This document shows positions 1 to 10,354 of a stretch of 64,000 nt of DNA, piece by piece. The DNA is from Dysidea avara. Lineage: Eukaryota > Porifera > Demospongiae > Dictyoceratida > Dysideidae. The notes under the pieces were generated by a model, which saw only the letters and a list, made by a program, of their open reading frames with translations, was not told the origin of the DNA and did not search any database. The first letter of the stretch is position 1. Each line of letters opens with the position of its first letter. The stretch covers positions 17,067,633-17,131,632 of the forward strand of contig NC_089274.1 in NCBI RefSeq assembly GCF_963678975.1, given 5' to 3'. The position numbers and the translations under genes were made by a program.

Positions 1-3000
1 CCTTGTCCAGTTTTAGCCGATGTCTCAAAATAGCCTGTAAAACCATGGTCTTTACTAAACTGCTCCCCATCAAGTTTTCCACGGTCCACCTATAAAGACT
101 TTCAATGGCAATTTATTTGGCTTGACCCATATTACTTTGTTGGCTATCAACACCACTGGTATTGGGTCATCATTCTCCAGTCGTACAACATCGTCAACTT
201 CATCCTTCCACTGCAAGCTATGCTCTAAAGATTTTTCATCAGTGACATCATAAACTACGAATGCCCCCACAGCACCTCTGTAGTAGGCCTAATGATAATA
301 TATATACATATATATATATATATATGTATATGTATACAAGTACACAGAAAAATTTTGAGTTTCATCTAGAGTAGGCCCGGACCATAGCACATCAATAAAA
401 AGTACTGAAACAAAAGTTGGAGTAGTGCACGATATTAAATCACAGTAAAACAATAAGAAGTGTTATATCCCTACTGTGCATTTCCATTATGGTATCTTGA
501 GCACAGTAGGGATATAACACTTCTTATTATATTACTGTGATTTACAATATTGTGCACTATTCCAACTTATTTCAGTACTTTTTATCAATGTGCTATGGTC
601 TGGGCCTACTCTAGTTGAAATTCCAAAATTTTTTGTGTACTTGTTTGTTAACTTTTTAATAAATAATTATTATGACTGGTGAACCCACGCATACTGAATT
701 TGAAAGGGTAGCACTAATTTCACAACGCTTGATGCCTTTTGTGACTTTAACTTAAACCCTAACCCTAACTTTGGACTACTGATCATGAGAAATCATTCTT
801 TAGATAGTAGAGGGAATTTTAGCGCCTCTATACTATCTTGAAACCTCGTGAAACCAATTGTGGTATAACATATTAATATAGACGCGTGGGGGCACCCACG
901 GGCATGAAGTGTTGTGAAATTAGTGTAAACCCTGCAACCCACACATACCGAAAGGGTTGGTTTCACGCGCCCCAGTTATATAAATTATTGTCTGAAAAGT
1001 GAAATATCCATTACTTGTTGGCTATGTTCAACCCGTTACACAGCAGTATGAATCAAAAACTGTTTTAAAAACACCTCTGCAATCGAAATAGCCACTATGA
1101 AAAATACGGACAATTTTTGTTACGAAGGGAAGCCATCATGTGCTACCACCAAATCGACACTTTTCGCTATCAGCAAAGATGAATGGGACACAAAAGAGGA
1201 CACTGGTAAGTCCATGAAGAATGCATTGTACGTACTGCGGTATGCCAAAAGGCACCTCTCGGGCTGAAGAGACATCGAACAGTGAAAAAATCAAGCTTGT
1301 AGCCTTAGCTGTTATCAAGTTATGCTTGTCTGAAGGCATCAGGCAGTCAGTCAGGCAGTCAGTAGAAATTCCATTGAATAAAAATTTTTTAAATTCCGTA
1401 GCAACTTTTTGAAAGCGTTTCGGGTCGATCTGAAAGTTTGTTTGGGCTTAGTTTTACATAACCAATATTGCCTCATCATCGTCTGGGAAAATTGAGGCTA
1501 TTTTTTGGGTGATGTTATTTCGTGGGCCACACCTACTCCTTTGTGGTCCCTACTATACACTACTATTGTAGTGTATGATAAATTATTTTAAAATTCCGTA
1601 GCAACTTGTTGAAAGCGTTTTGGGTCAATCTAAAAGCTTGTTTGGGCTTAGTTTTACCTAACCAATACTGCCTCATTGTTGTCGGGGAAAAATTGAGGGT
1701 GAAGTTATTTCATGGAACATGCCTACTCCTTTTTGGTCCCTACTATACAGTACTATCGTACTGTATTATATATATATATATATTTATACAAACCTTCTCA
1801 TTACCTTGGTTAACGCCTTGAACCTTTCTTGACCTATGTATGCGTACACATATAAGGTTATGTGGCTGCACATGATGCATTCCAGTGAATATATATACCT
1901 GCTGTGTCCCACAGGTGCAATTTATAGTTTGTTTTGCGACACTCTAATTCTGCTGTATGGAAGTCAAGTAGTGTCTGTGTAGTTTATGACAAATATGAAT
2001 GTGTACAACTTTATACAGCTATGTATAACTTACTGTTGGTTCATACGCAATGGAAAATTTTTTAGTAGTATATTGATAAAGAAGTGAAGTCTTGCCTGTG
2101 CTGGAGTCCCCAACAAATACAAACTTGAGTGTTAGAGAGTTGCACTCTATTTCATTAACACTGCAAATTGAGCCAAGCTATATAAAAATAATACACATTA
2201 TGTAGCTCAAATATTTCCATGCATAAAACATTATATAGCTTACTTTATCACCTTCTGGTCGAGTGTTGAAAGAGATGTGTGATGATCGTTGGCGAAAGGC
2301 ACTGTTATAACTTGCAGGCATGTGAACTTGAATGTTTATCTCAATAGTAGATTGCTGCTGCTGCTGTTGTTGTTCTGGGACATAAATGGGAATAGCGCTG
2401 GCATCACCATTGTCACCAGCATCATAAACACCATTGTCAAAAGTACATCTCTCTCTTGCAGTAGTGGGGCCATCTCTACACACCCCATCCTTATTTGCAT
2501 CTAGACTCAGTTCTGTTGAAGTACTCAAAAGGCAGTCACTGCTACAAGTAGCAGCAGCCACAGCAACAGAATCATCATGAGAAGTTTTCTGGTGTGGTTG
2601 GTCATACCCTAATTCAGGGTCATGTAGTCTAGTATTCAGTGTATCCATAGCATTTTTGTAAGCCTTATCAAGTACGCTCAAGATTGTGTGTTGCTCAGTC
2701 TCCTTCAAAGCTCTTCTCAACATTTGCATGCCATTGAAGTGACCTTTACCAGGGATGATATCAGTTAATAGTAAAGTTTTTCTTTCAAGTTCAACAATAT
2801 AGTTGTTTTGTAATTTCTGAAGCTCTAACTGAGTTAGTCCATCGTCGTTGTACAATCGAATTACGGTTTCAAATAAATTCAACTGTACTAATGTATCCAT
2901 AGAGGAGATTTCTTTGAGCGCTTTATCAGCAGCTTCATTGGATTCGAACGTTGGTTTGACTGCGCTTGGATTTGCACTACTGTCTCCCGTGGCCATGTTG

Positions 3001-3029
3001 GCGAAAACTGTGTATATCTTTTTATTCAA
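1..3029 (-). CDS. CARD-Rab32/38-like GTPase fusion, 3' end off window
   Basis: Exons read on the minus strand: 3029-2244, 2144-2034, 1974-1899, 1833-1805, 288-136 and 89-1 (continues off the left edge). Exon 1 (start at 3029, or the internal Met at 2996) has a CARD-like six-helix pattern at about residues 45-122, with DDGLTQLELQKLQ and an LRRALKETEQH block, then a low-complexity part with a poly-Gln run. A donor after EGDK joins in phase to a GTPase. P-loop GDSSTGKTS, switch I region ending EPT, WDTAGQERF, a GAFVVYDVT strand, NKVD and ETSAK are all present, so nucleotide binding looks intact. The ETSAK and GAFVVYD context resembles Rab32/38/29. By family knowledge CARDs form homotypic signalling contacts and Rab32-type GTPases act on endolysosomal membranes; that one protein does both is inference. 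The 1.5-kb intron 1804-289 carries two repeats. No prenylation tail is visible because the 3' end is missing. Confidence 0.8.
337..643. repeat. Near-perfect foldback element (about 140-bp arms)
   Basis: The arm from 337 (CAAGTACAC, then GAGTAGGCCCGGACCATAGC) is repeated in inverse orientation up to 643 (GTGTACTTG), with a loop of about 20 bases near 481-500. It lies in an intron of the CARD-GTPase gene. No clear target duplication is visible. The arm length suggests a foldback or MITE element, or a recent inverted duplication. Confidence 0.85.
675..1775 (+). repeat. Dispersed repeat family A, copy 1
   Basis: It starts with ACTGGTGAACCCACGCATAC and includes a segment translating to CTYCGMPKGTS followed by a short GTCA run (AGGCAGTCAGTCAGGCAGTC). 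It ends near CCCTACTATACAGTACTAT; the 3' module is duplicated (about 1390-1580 and 1585-1775). Further copies lie at 27130-27765, 34770-35180, 58040-58598 and 58735-59140. It sits inside the long intron of the CARD-GTPase gene. Its transposition mechanism is unknown. Confidence 0.75.
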
Positions 3030-3194
3030 TGGGGAGGCTTCAACTATTACATAAACTACTATTCCGTGACGTCAAACTTACACACGGCGGGGCGTGGCTG
3101 AATTCGAAACTGCATGAACGCATCTCACGAATATCTCATCTGGAAATGAGATATGTATTTCGCAACAGACCTTCAGATATTCATCAGGTCTGTT

Positions 3195-3507
3195 GCTGTC
3201 AGACCTTCAGTGCTGGTCACTGCGTAAAGTGCTAATAATAACTGCTTTACTTAGGTTTAAGGAAGAAAATCCATCCCTCCTGGAGGAAGACTGAGTGTGG
3301 CCCTGACTATAGACATTGGGTGACCTGCAGTTCGAATCCTGGGGTTGGAGGGATTTTTTTTTCTTACTTTGGCCCCTTTTCTGTTACACCTTGTAAGTCA
3401 AGTCATTAGGTCTAAGTCCCTGAAATTAGGTTAGGTAATCCTAAGGCTAGGCTGCAGCACATGTTACTTCAGTGCTGGTCACTGTAAAGTGCTAATAATA
3501 ATAATTA
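3195..3507 (+). repeat. tRNA-derived SINE (fragment plus fuller copy)
   Basis: A fuller copy spans about 3258-3507. It has a B-box-like GTTCGAATCC near 3331, a body starting TTGGCCCCTTTTCTGTTACA, and a 3' core CTTCAGTGCTGGTCACTGTA ending in TAA repeats. A tail-only fragment (GACCTTCAGTGCTGGTCACT) lies just upstream at about 3200-3240. The same family occurs at 37085-37172, 56213-56400 (reverse) and, diverged, at 21285-21490. Confidence 0.75.
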
Positions 3508-3517
3508 GACGCGCGCC

Positions 3518-3844
3518 ATGGCGCCCTGTTGTTCCTGTAATGGTAAAAACGCTGTTTGTAAGAGATGTGTCTGTGTTCGGGCTGGCAGGCCTTGTACCTC
3601 ATGTTTGCCAATGAAGATTCATCGTTGTGGGAACACATTGGCCAGTCGTTCAGTGAATTCGGTGGTCTCTAGCGAGGTGGGCTCTATTAGGAATTCTGCG
3701 TTAGGGGATCATGGACTTGATATGACTGCAAAGAGCCCTTCTACTGATACTGTACTGCAGCATTCGGACACTACTAGGTTTGACTCTGTTGTGAATGATG
3801 TACATGTAGCTAGCAAAATGGTTATTAACAGGAACGCAGCATAA
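3518..3844 (+). CDS. Small ORF with a CXC/tesmin-like Cys-rich N-terminus
   Basis: The 108-codon ORF begins MAPCCSCNGKNAVCKRC, followed by CVCVRAGRPCTSC. The spacing CxCx6CxxCxCx6CxxC resembles CXC (tesmin/TSO1-type) zinc-binding modules. The rest is Ser/Thr-rich without a recognised domain. It may be the first exon of a longer gene, since a coding-looking exon follows at 4482-4572, or a fragment of a transposon-encoded protein. It is flanked by a SINE just upstream and a TIR element downstream. The function is unknown. Confidence 0.45.
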   Translation: MAPCCSCNGKNAVCKRCVCVRAGRPCTSCLPMKIHRCGNTLASRSVNSVVSSEVGSIRNSALGDHGLDMTAKSPSTDTVLQHSDTTRFDSVVNDVHVASKMVINRNAA

Positions 3845-4031
3845 GGAATGCAGCCTTATAGGAATGCAGCTTTGCCAACTACGGCTTCCTAACCTCAAAT
3901 TGGATTATACTGACTATGAATTTTGCTCCTTGAGCAGGTCACAAAACAGTCAGTGTTACATCTGGTGAACAGAAGTTAAACAGTAAGTTAACAAACGTTG
4001 AGTGCCGGCATGTTTATGGGTATACTCTGAC

Positions 4032-4343
4032 CAAGAGTACATAATAATAAAAATAAGAGAGAGTGTCCTATTGGAATATATAGACTCCCAAAGGCACTGA
4101 GTCAAGTGATGATGGAACAAGCTGTATTCACCCAATGTGCTAAATGCTTTGATCTACAACAACTCAAGAGATAATTCAGCAGAAGTCAATGATGTGCAGT
4201 CCCATTGATCAACAAGCCTTTCACTTGACTGCAAAGTGTTAAAATAAAACAAGAATATCTCAAAGTTTACTGATAACTTGACTCAGTGCATTTGTAAGTA
4301 CCTCATAGAGAGTTGGACACTCTCTTATTTTTATGTACTCTTG
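4032..4343. mobile_element. CAAGAG-type MITE with 7-bp target duplication
   Basis: The termini CAAGAGTAC and GTACTCTTG begin inverted repeats of roughly 27 bp that include AATAAGAGAGAGTGTCC. The element is flanked on both sides by CTCTGAC (4025-4031 and 4344-4350), a perfect 7-bp duplication. Two other elements in the window share CAAGAG termini and a 7-bp duplication (30947-30987 and 53576-53997). Confidence 0.85.
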
Positions 4344-4481
4344 CTCTGACTCCTGGAGGTTCTGGCAGAGTAGCTATTTTCAACCCAAGAATAATCATTT
4401 TAATGAATCATTTTTATGTTACGTAGCTATGCAGTAAAAGAGAAAATAATTAGCTAATTATAGTACTGAATTAAATTGCAG

Positions 4482-4572
4482 GCGGAGAAAGCCGGATTTC
4501 AGTAGTGAGCTAGCAGAGGCACTAGCAGATTTGGAGCAGTGTGACATCTATATTCAACTCATGATTCTGTGA
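4482..4572 (+). other. Exon-like segment, unassigned
   Basis: An acceptor (TTGCAG) precedes an open frame reading RRKPDFSSELAEALADLEQC and a few more residues up to a TGA at 4570-4572. The composition looks coding (amphipathic, acidic). It could be the last exon of the Cys-rich ORF at 3518 or of a decayed gene. No family was recognised. Confidence 0.3.
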
Positions 4573-5021
4573 CTTACATTCACATGTTGCAATTTAATAC
4601 CTAAGTACTAAAAACATTTGCAGTAGCTATGTTATGTTTCAAATAATAATTTTAAAAAAATGCATGCAGTCTGCATTATACATATTAAGTTTTAAGGTCA
4701 TGCATGCTTCACACAGTGACCTCTCATGTTAGCTACTTATGGATCTGTGTATGCTGTGAAAACATAGCTATATGCATGCCCTTAATGATGACTTGGACAA
4801 CCACTAATAACAGTGTGAACATTTATACAAAGACAATAAGCAGCTGTTGTTACCTATGGTATGAAAGGGTGTGTGTAATCAATAGTCTATTGCCACTATC
4901 CATTAGGATGTTGCAGCAAGGCTTCATCATGATCTCTCACTGAGGTCACCTGCTTGGTATAAAAGCAATTTACAGTTGTTTGCTACAGTTTCATACCTGT
5001 TTACAGTTGCTTGTTTCTACA

Positions 5022-8000
5022 ATGAATAAGTCTGCTGATCGTATTGGATTGTTTGGATTACCTAATCTTGGTAACACTTGCTTCTGCAATGCAACTTTAC
5101 AGTCTATGTGGTGAATCAAAGCATTGCACAAGATTTTATTGGAGCACTGTGATGGTCAAGAGTGTAAAATAGGTAAGGAGTTATAGATACCAAATAAAAT
5201 CCATGAATGCATATGTCTTTAACAGAAAACTGTATTCTTTGTTGCACTAAACAAGTGATGCTACAAAATACAGGAAGTTATGATGCATTGTGTGATTTGA
5301 AGCATAGATTGAAAGGTAGCTATGCAGCACACATACTTTGTTAACCAGCAAAGTTCACTTTAATATAATCAGAGTAGCTATACCATATTGGAACTGAACA
5401 CTGTCATTACAATTGCATAAATATCTATACAATTAAGTAGCTAGATAATTGTATCTACAGCAAAACAATACAAGTCCGGAAAGAGGAGTGTTACTGTATC
5501 ACTATGTCTTGTGAGCCTAACAAGAAACTTATCAACAGAAATTTATCATAAGCTAGGCCACACATATTGTCAACCTCTTCATCTATGTTTATGTACAATA
5601 TTCTGTGAAAAGGGGTCGTATAGCCTTTCCAATTGCATGTGTGGCCTGGAAAATCCATAACTTGACTTGTGAGTATGGTACCAGCCTGAAATTTGGTCAC
5701 TTCACACTCCTAACATACACATGTAGCACTATTCCTGAATATACTTTTAAAACAATAGGTTAAACACATGATGAGTTATGACTCGTCATGATCGGAAACT
5801 TGGAAAGGCTATAAGACCTCTTTTCGCAGATCCGATAACAGTTATACATTTCTTACTGGAGTTGCATATGTTTTTCTGTTTTCAAATGTGACAAGATTTT
5901 ACAAAACTGATCCAAATTACACATCAGACAAAGTCAATCTAACAATAGCTATGCAGCAAAATCAATCGTACTGAAAATGAATTCTGTCATATCAGGTCAC
6001 CTTTTGACCAAAATTTACTGACCTTAGTAAGGAGGTGGTTACATTTAACAGATCATTTTGTACACAAGTGAGGCAGACATACATTAGTCTTATTATACAG
6101 TGATCTAATAAGACTTGTTTCACTGTATATAGTTGAATAGTAAAAGTATTGTGCAATCATACAGTAAAACACCTACAGTCGCTACATTAACATTATTGTT
6201 ATTATTATTTAGAAGGCCTGTACACCAACTCATTATACAAAATAATTATACTGTCTGTCCAATGTGTATCCAGCGGTTTGAGGCAAGGCCTTGAAGTTGT
6301 AATGGAAGGAATCAAATGAAAGTTGGTGTATGACTTTATCTTGTGATGTAGTCATACAGTGTCAATTTGTGTCAAGTTTGAAGAAATTTTAAAAGAGTGG
6401 GTTAAATTTTGATTTCTCTGATAATTCAACATGAATTTGTCGAGTTAATATCCCAATATATCCAGAAGTTCAGCAGGTGATTTTGAGTAGTTCATTATAA
6501 ATAATTCCATGTACTGTTATGTCAAATGTAGTGTACCACATTGAAAAGTTGCAAAAAGAGCCTGGTCACCTGGTCAATTTTGTAGGACCAGCAACATATA
6601 GTTAGTTTTGCACTGCCTAAGGTTTAGCTAAAAGAGTCTTATTCTGCTGGGTTAACAATTATTTGAATCATTTATATGTGCAGCACTAAATAAAATATAG
6701 TACTAATCATCCAAGTTATCTGTAGTGTTAATGTTAGTACAACATCTTATCTTACACCTGGAAGCAAGAGTGCATAATAATTATACTCTTACTGGAAGCC
6801 ATTGTGGAATTTCTAAGTATTTGTGTAATTACACTAATAGTCTTGCACTTAGAATGTTATAAGGAGGTTAAGTTCTGCAATGTTCTTGAAGACAAACAAT
6901 AGCAATTGTTGCTATGTAAAAAATTGAAATAAAGCTATTGAAAAGCTTTGCTATGCATGGTGTCAAAAAATAATATTTCACACCTAGTAACAGTTACTTA
7001 ACAATGGTTACCAGGTAAAGATTATGTTACTAAGTAACATTGATCTGTTACTGTGATAACACTGGTTGACAAGATGGACATGCAAAACCAAAAATAAATT
7101 AGCCAATCAATGTTTATGACAAAACAAATAGGATTCTGTTGGCTAGTTTGCTGGAGTGTATCAAAAACATCATGGAGCTACTATATGAGAATTTGTACAG
7201 GAAATTATGACACTGTTGCTTTGTTATAAATTATACCAGGCATTTAAATAACTCCAGCATAATCTGCACCTCCAAATAGCCATGGAATCAGGTAATATGA
7301 TTATGTATGCATTTCACTACTACACCAGTCTATGATGAATTTACTGCTGATTCAAGAGATATAGTGTGCTAGTATTATGTACTTGTAGTGACTGATCTCA
7401 TGAGCATTGCTTGCATAATATTGTCTGTTAAGGTGTCATTATGAACAGAGTAGACGGAATGCAGGAGGATGCTCATGAATTTTTAGTTGGTATGTTAGAA
7501 CTGATAGAATCATCACAATCCTCAAGGTACTGCACCTTCAAACATAGTATCTTATGCATTATTTTACTTATAGGCAGCAGAAGAAGTTTATTGCGGAGAC
7601 CTTGCATGTCACTACAGCAAAAACAGGTATACTAGCTGTATATAAGCTGAATGTATGGAGCACATGACTGGCTGTATGCATGTACTGTATAGAATTTGGT
7701 ATACATATTTTATAGTTACTTACTGGTCAACTATATACGTACTGATCCATAGCCTTTTACTAAAATGTTTCATATATGGTGTACATAGCTTCAACTTATA
7801 TAATTATGAGCTATATGCGTCGATCAACTGTGATTCCAAATTTCCAACATTTGATTTCTGATATATGTACTACACAGATTAATTCATTGAACTTTCAGCT
7901 TACTCCTATTACTCCTATTTACCTCTAACAAGCACACATATGTTATTGATTAGCCTATCTTTTCAAGTAACTTGGTTATTTCATGGTATAAATTGCTATT

Positions 8001-9513
8001 TTATGCTATCGCTATAGTCTTTTTTACTGGCCATATGCAAATAGGATCACAATAATGATAGTGATTATTGTGCTCTTGTAGTGTTGCTACAACTTGGTTG
8101 TTTGTTGTGGCATGTACCCTACATGATTTAATAATCATGACTATTTAACTATGTACAACAATTGGCAGTAGCTCATGACTGTTTAAAGTGAGCTATTGCA
8201 TCATATGTGTAGTTGACTAGTATCAAATGCTCCATGTGAATCCCACTGTGTTTTATTGAAATGGTGCATTCAGCTGCTGTTCTCTTGCACCATGCAGAGC
8301 CTGTATTATATTATACATTACTAATTTTAAAAGCAAGTTATACCTTGTGAAATTATTGCAGATGCAGTATGACTTTATCAATAATTCATATATATGGATA
8401 TTGTAGTGACCTGTCTGAAGTGTTCATCATGTCACACACAGTATGAAACTCAGAATCACCTTCAGCTAGTTGCAAAGGTACTAATTGTTTAATCAGCTGC
8501 TAACTAAAATACATATATATTACATATTACGTTTGATGCAATTCATGGTAATAGAAATATAATGTTCCTGATGTTATGTTGTATAAGGTGAACCTATAAA
8601 CCTAGCTTGAATCAACACATTGAAATCATTGCAAAACTTTGCAATAAACAGTATACACACAATTCATAATATAGGGGAGAAACAAATGCAAAACAACGGT
8701 AATACAAACTGCAAAGCACAAATAAGACCTACTATATATGATACGTATATGCATACATTCATTCTGATCAACATTATGGGGCAGACGTAGATCTAGAATT
8801 TCATGACATGAATAATCAAGAACTTTCCACTGTAGGCTAAAGATGTAGAAGATGCCATCAGACTCACAATGCAGGATGAAGTGACAACAAAGGACAATAT
8901 GCTACATTGCAATAAGTTGGTGTTGATTTATTTATAACTTAATAATTGCGGTGTTATCATTGGACAGATGCAACACTCGCAGCCCCTGTAAGCTTCAATA
9001 CAACTTTTCCACATTACCACAAGTATTGATTCTTAATCTTAAAAGGTATATATTGTATATACTGGTTGTACATTTGGGTTCTATGCATGTGTATATACTG
9101 TTCTTCCAGGTTTACAATAAGTGGCCATCAGCCAAAAAAGGAGCAACAGATCACTCCAGTCAAACTTAACCTAACTCTACTAGAAAAGGTTTGAATAAGA
9201 ACATGTATGACAGAATTGTATAAAATTAATATGATGTAGCTAAAAGTCACTGTTAAACATATAGGATGGATGCAAACATTATCAGCTACGAGCAATCATT
9301 ACCCACACAGGGAGTACAATGCAGAGTGGTCATTATATGGCAATTGTTAGGTACAATAGTGACTGGTTTAGAATTGATGACAATCAGGTAACAAGAGTTG
9401 GTACAATCACCAACATGCATGACTATAATAAGTAGGTACTTAAAGTCAGTGAGCATACTACAAAGACATCTCAAGCATATCTTCTATTTTATCAGGCAAC
9501 TGGTATCACAGAG
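5022..9513 (+). CDS. Module 1: ubiquitin-specific protease (C19) domain
   Basis: Exons 1-10 give the USP signature blocks in order. The Cys box GLPNLGNTCFCNATLQ lies at residues 12-27, with Cys20 the predicted nucleophile. QEDAHEFLVGMLELIE follows in exon 3. Two CxxC pairs, TCLKCSSC and CNKCNTRSPC, look like the USP zinc ribbon. LPQVLILNLKRFTISG precedes the His box SGHYMAIVRYNSDWFRIDDN in exon 9, which supplies His and Asp/Asn. The domain is compact compared with host USPs. Four codons after the Cys box, at codon 31, an in-frame TGA interrupts the frame although coding continues cleanly on both sides. Known USPs remove ubiquitin from proteins; activity here is untested and needs the TGA to be an error or suppressed. 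Confidence 0.85.
5605..5830. repeat. Inverted-repeat element in intron 2 of the giant gene
   Basis: GGGTCGTATAGCCTTTCCA (about 5613) recurs inverted as TGGAAAGGCTATAAGACCTC (about 5801). The pair flanks about 150 bases with no ORF. It is MITE-like; target duplications were not resolved. The rest of the 2.1-kb intron (5316-7432) shows no other feature I can support. Confidence 0.55.
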
Positions 9514-9532
9514 GTAAAATAATTAACATATA

Positions 9533-10328
9533 ATGGATGAATTTCATAATAACAAAAGTTACCCCTAGCAACCATGAATTGCATGTTTGTAGGGGTGAAT
9601 ATCTATAAAGTAATGTCTTCACATTTTAACAGGATAATAGTGTAGATTATGAAGTGTAATTGTCCATGAGAGGGGACAACAACAGTTTCCCCTTTTGGGG
9701 CAATCATATATGTGAGGGGGTATAGGAAAAGGGAAGTCAGTAATTATTGTTAGGTAAGTATAGTAATTGGGAAATCACACTTGTGTTTAAAGTCTTTATA
9801 ACTATGTGAAACAATTGAGTATTGAGTTGAAATTTGAAATATGAATAGGTGGTGAGTCAGTTGCAAAATTTTTATATAGGGGTGAATGTCTAAGGTAAAG
9901 CATCCAGGTTATAGCTATAAGTATTGCGTGTATATATAGGTCATGAGATATGACATTTTAAAATTTGTAATTTTCCCATATTAAATTGTTTATGAGAAGG
10001 GGCATCAGTTGCCCGTTCTGGGCAATCACATTGGTAATGTATGAGTAAACCACAAATTTAAAATGTCACATATCATGATCTACCTCTGTCATAATAAAAC
10101 TTAGAGAGATTAGTTTTGACATTCAATAATTGAAGCGATGTGACGTTGTTTTTTATTGATGAGATGTTTTAAACTTTTTTATATATATGTGAGGGGGCAT
10201 AGGAAAAGGGACCTATAGTGGTTAAACATGGAATTTGAGCTATGCTAATCAAAAAATTCTACAAAATTCAGGTTGTTAGGGGCAACAGTTAAAAATTCCT
10301 TATTATCAAAAATTCATCTATTCTTTTA
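9533..10328. repeat. Long inverted-repeat element in intron 10 of the giant gene
   Basis: The left arm (GGATGAATTTCATAATAAC, then GTTACCCCTAGCAACC) is mirrored by the right arm near 10265-10325 (GGTTGTTAGGGGCAACAG, then AAAAATTCATCTATTC). Interior GGGGCAATCA words repeat in both orientations. This suggests a roughly 0.8-kb non-autonomous DNA element inserted in the intron. It leaves the flanking exons 9496-9513 and 10355-10568 intact. Confidence 0.5.
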
Positions 10329-10354
10329 GTATAGCACATGCATGTTATATGTAG

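Noticed and set aside
748-772. Telomere-like CCCTAA units
   Set aside because: Only about two units inside a dispersed repeat; no array.
5112-5114. Selenocysteine recoding of the TGA
   Set aside because: USPs have no selenocysteine at this place, it is not the catalytic residue, and no SECIS-like element was recognised.
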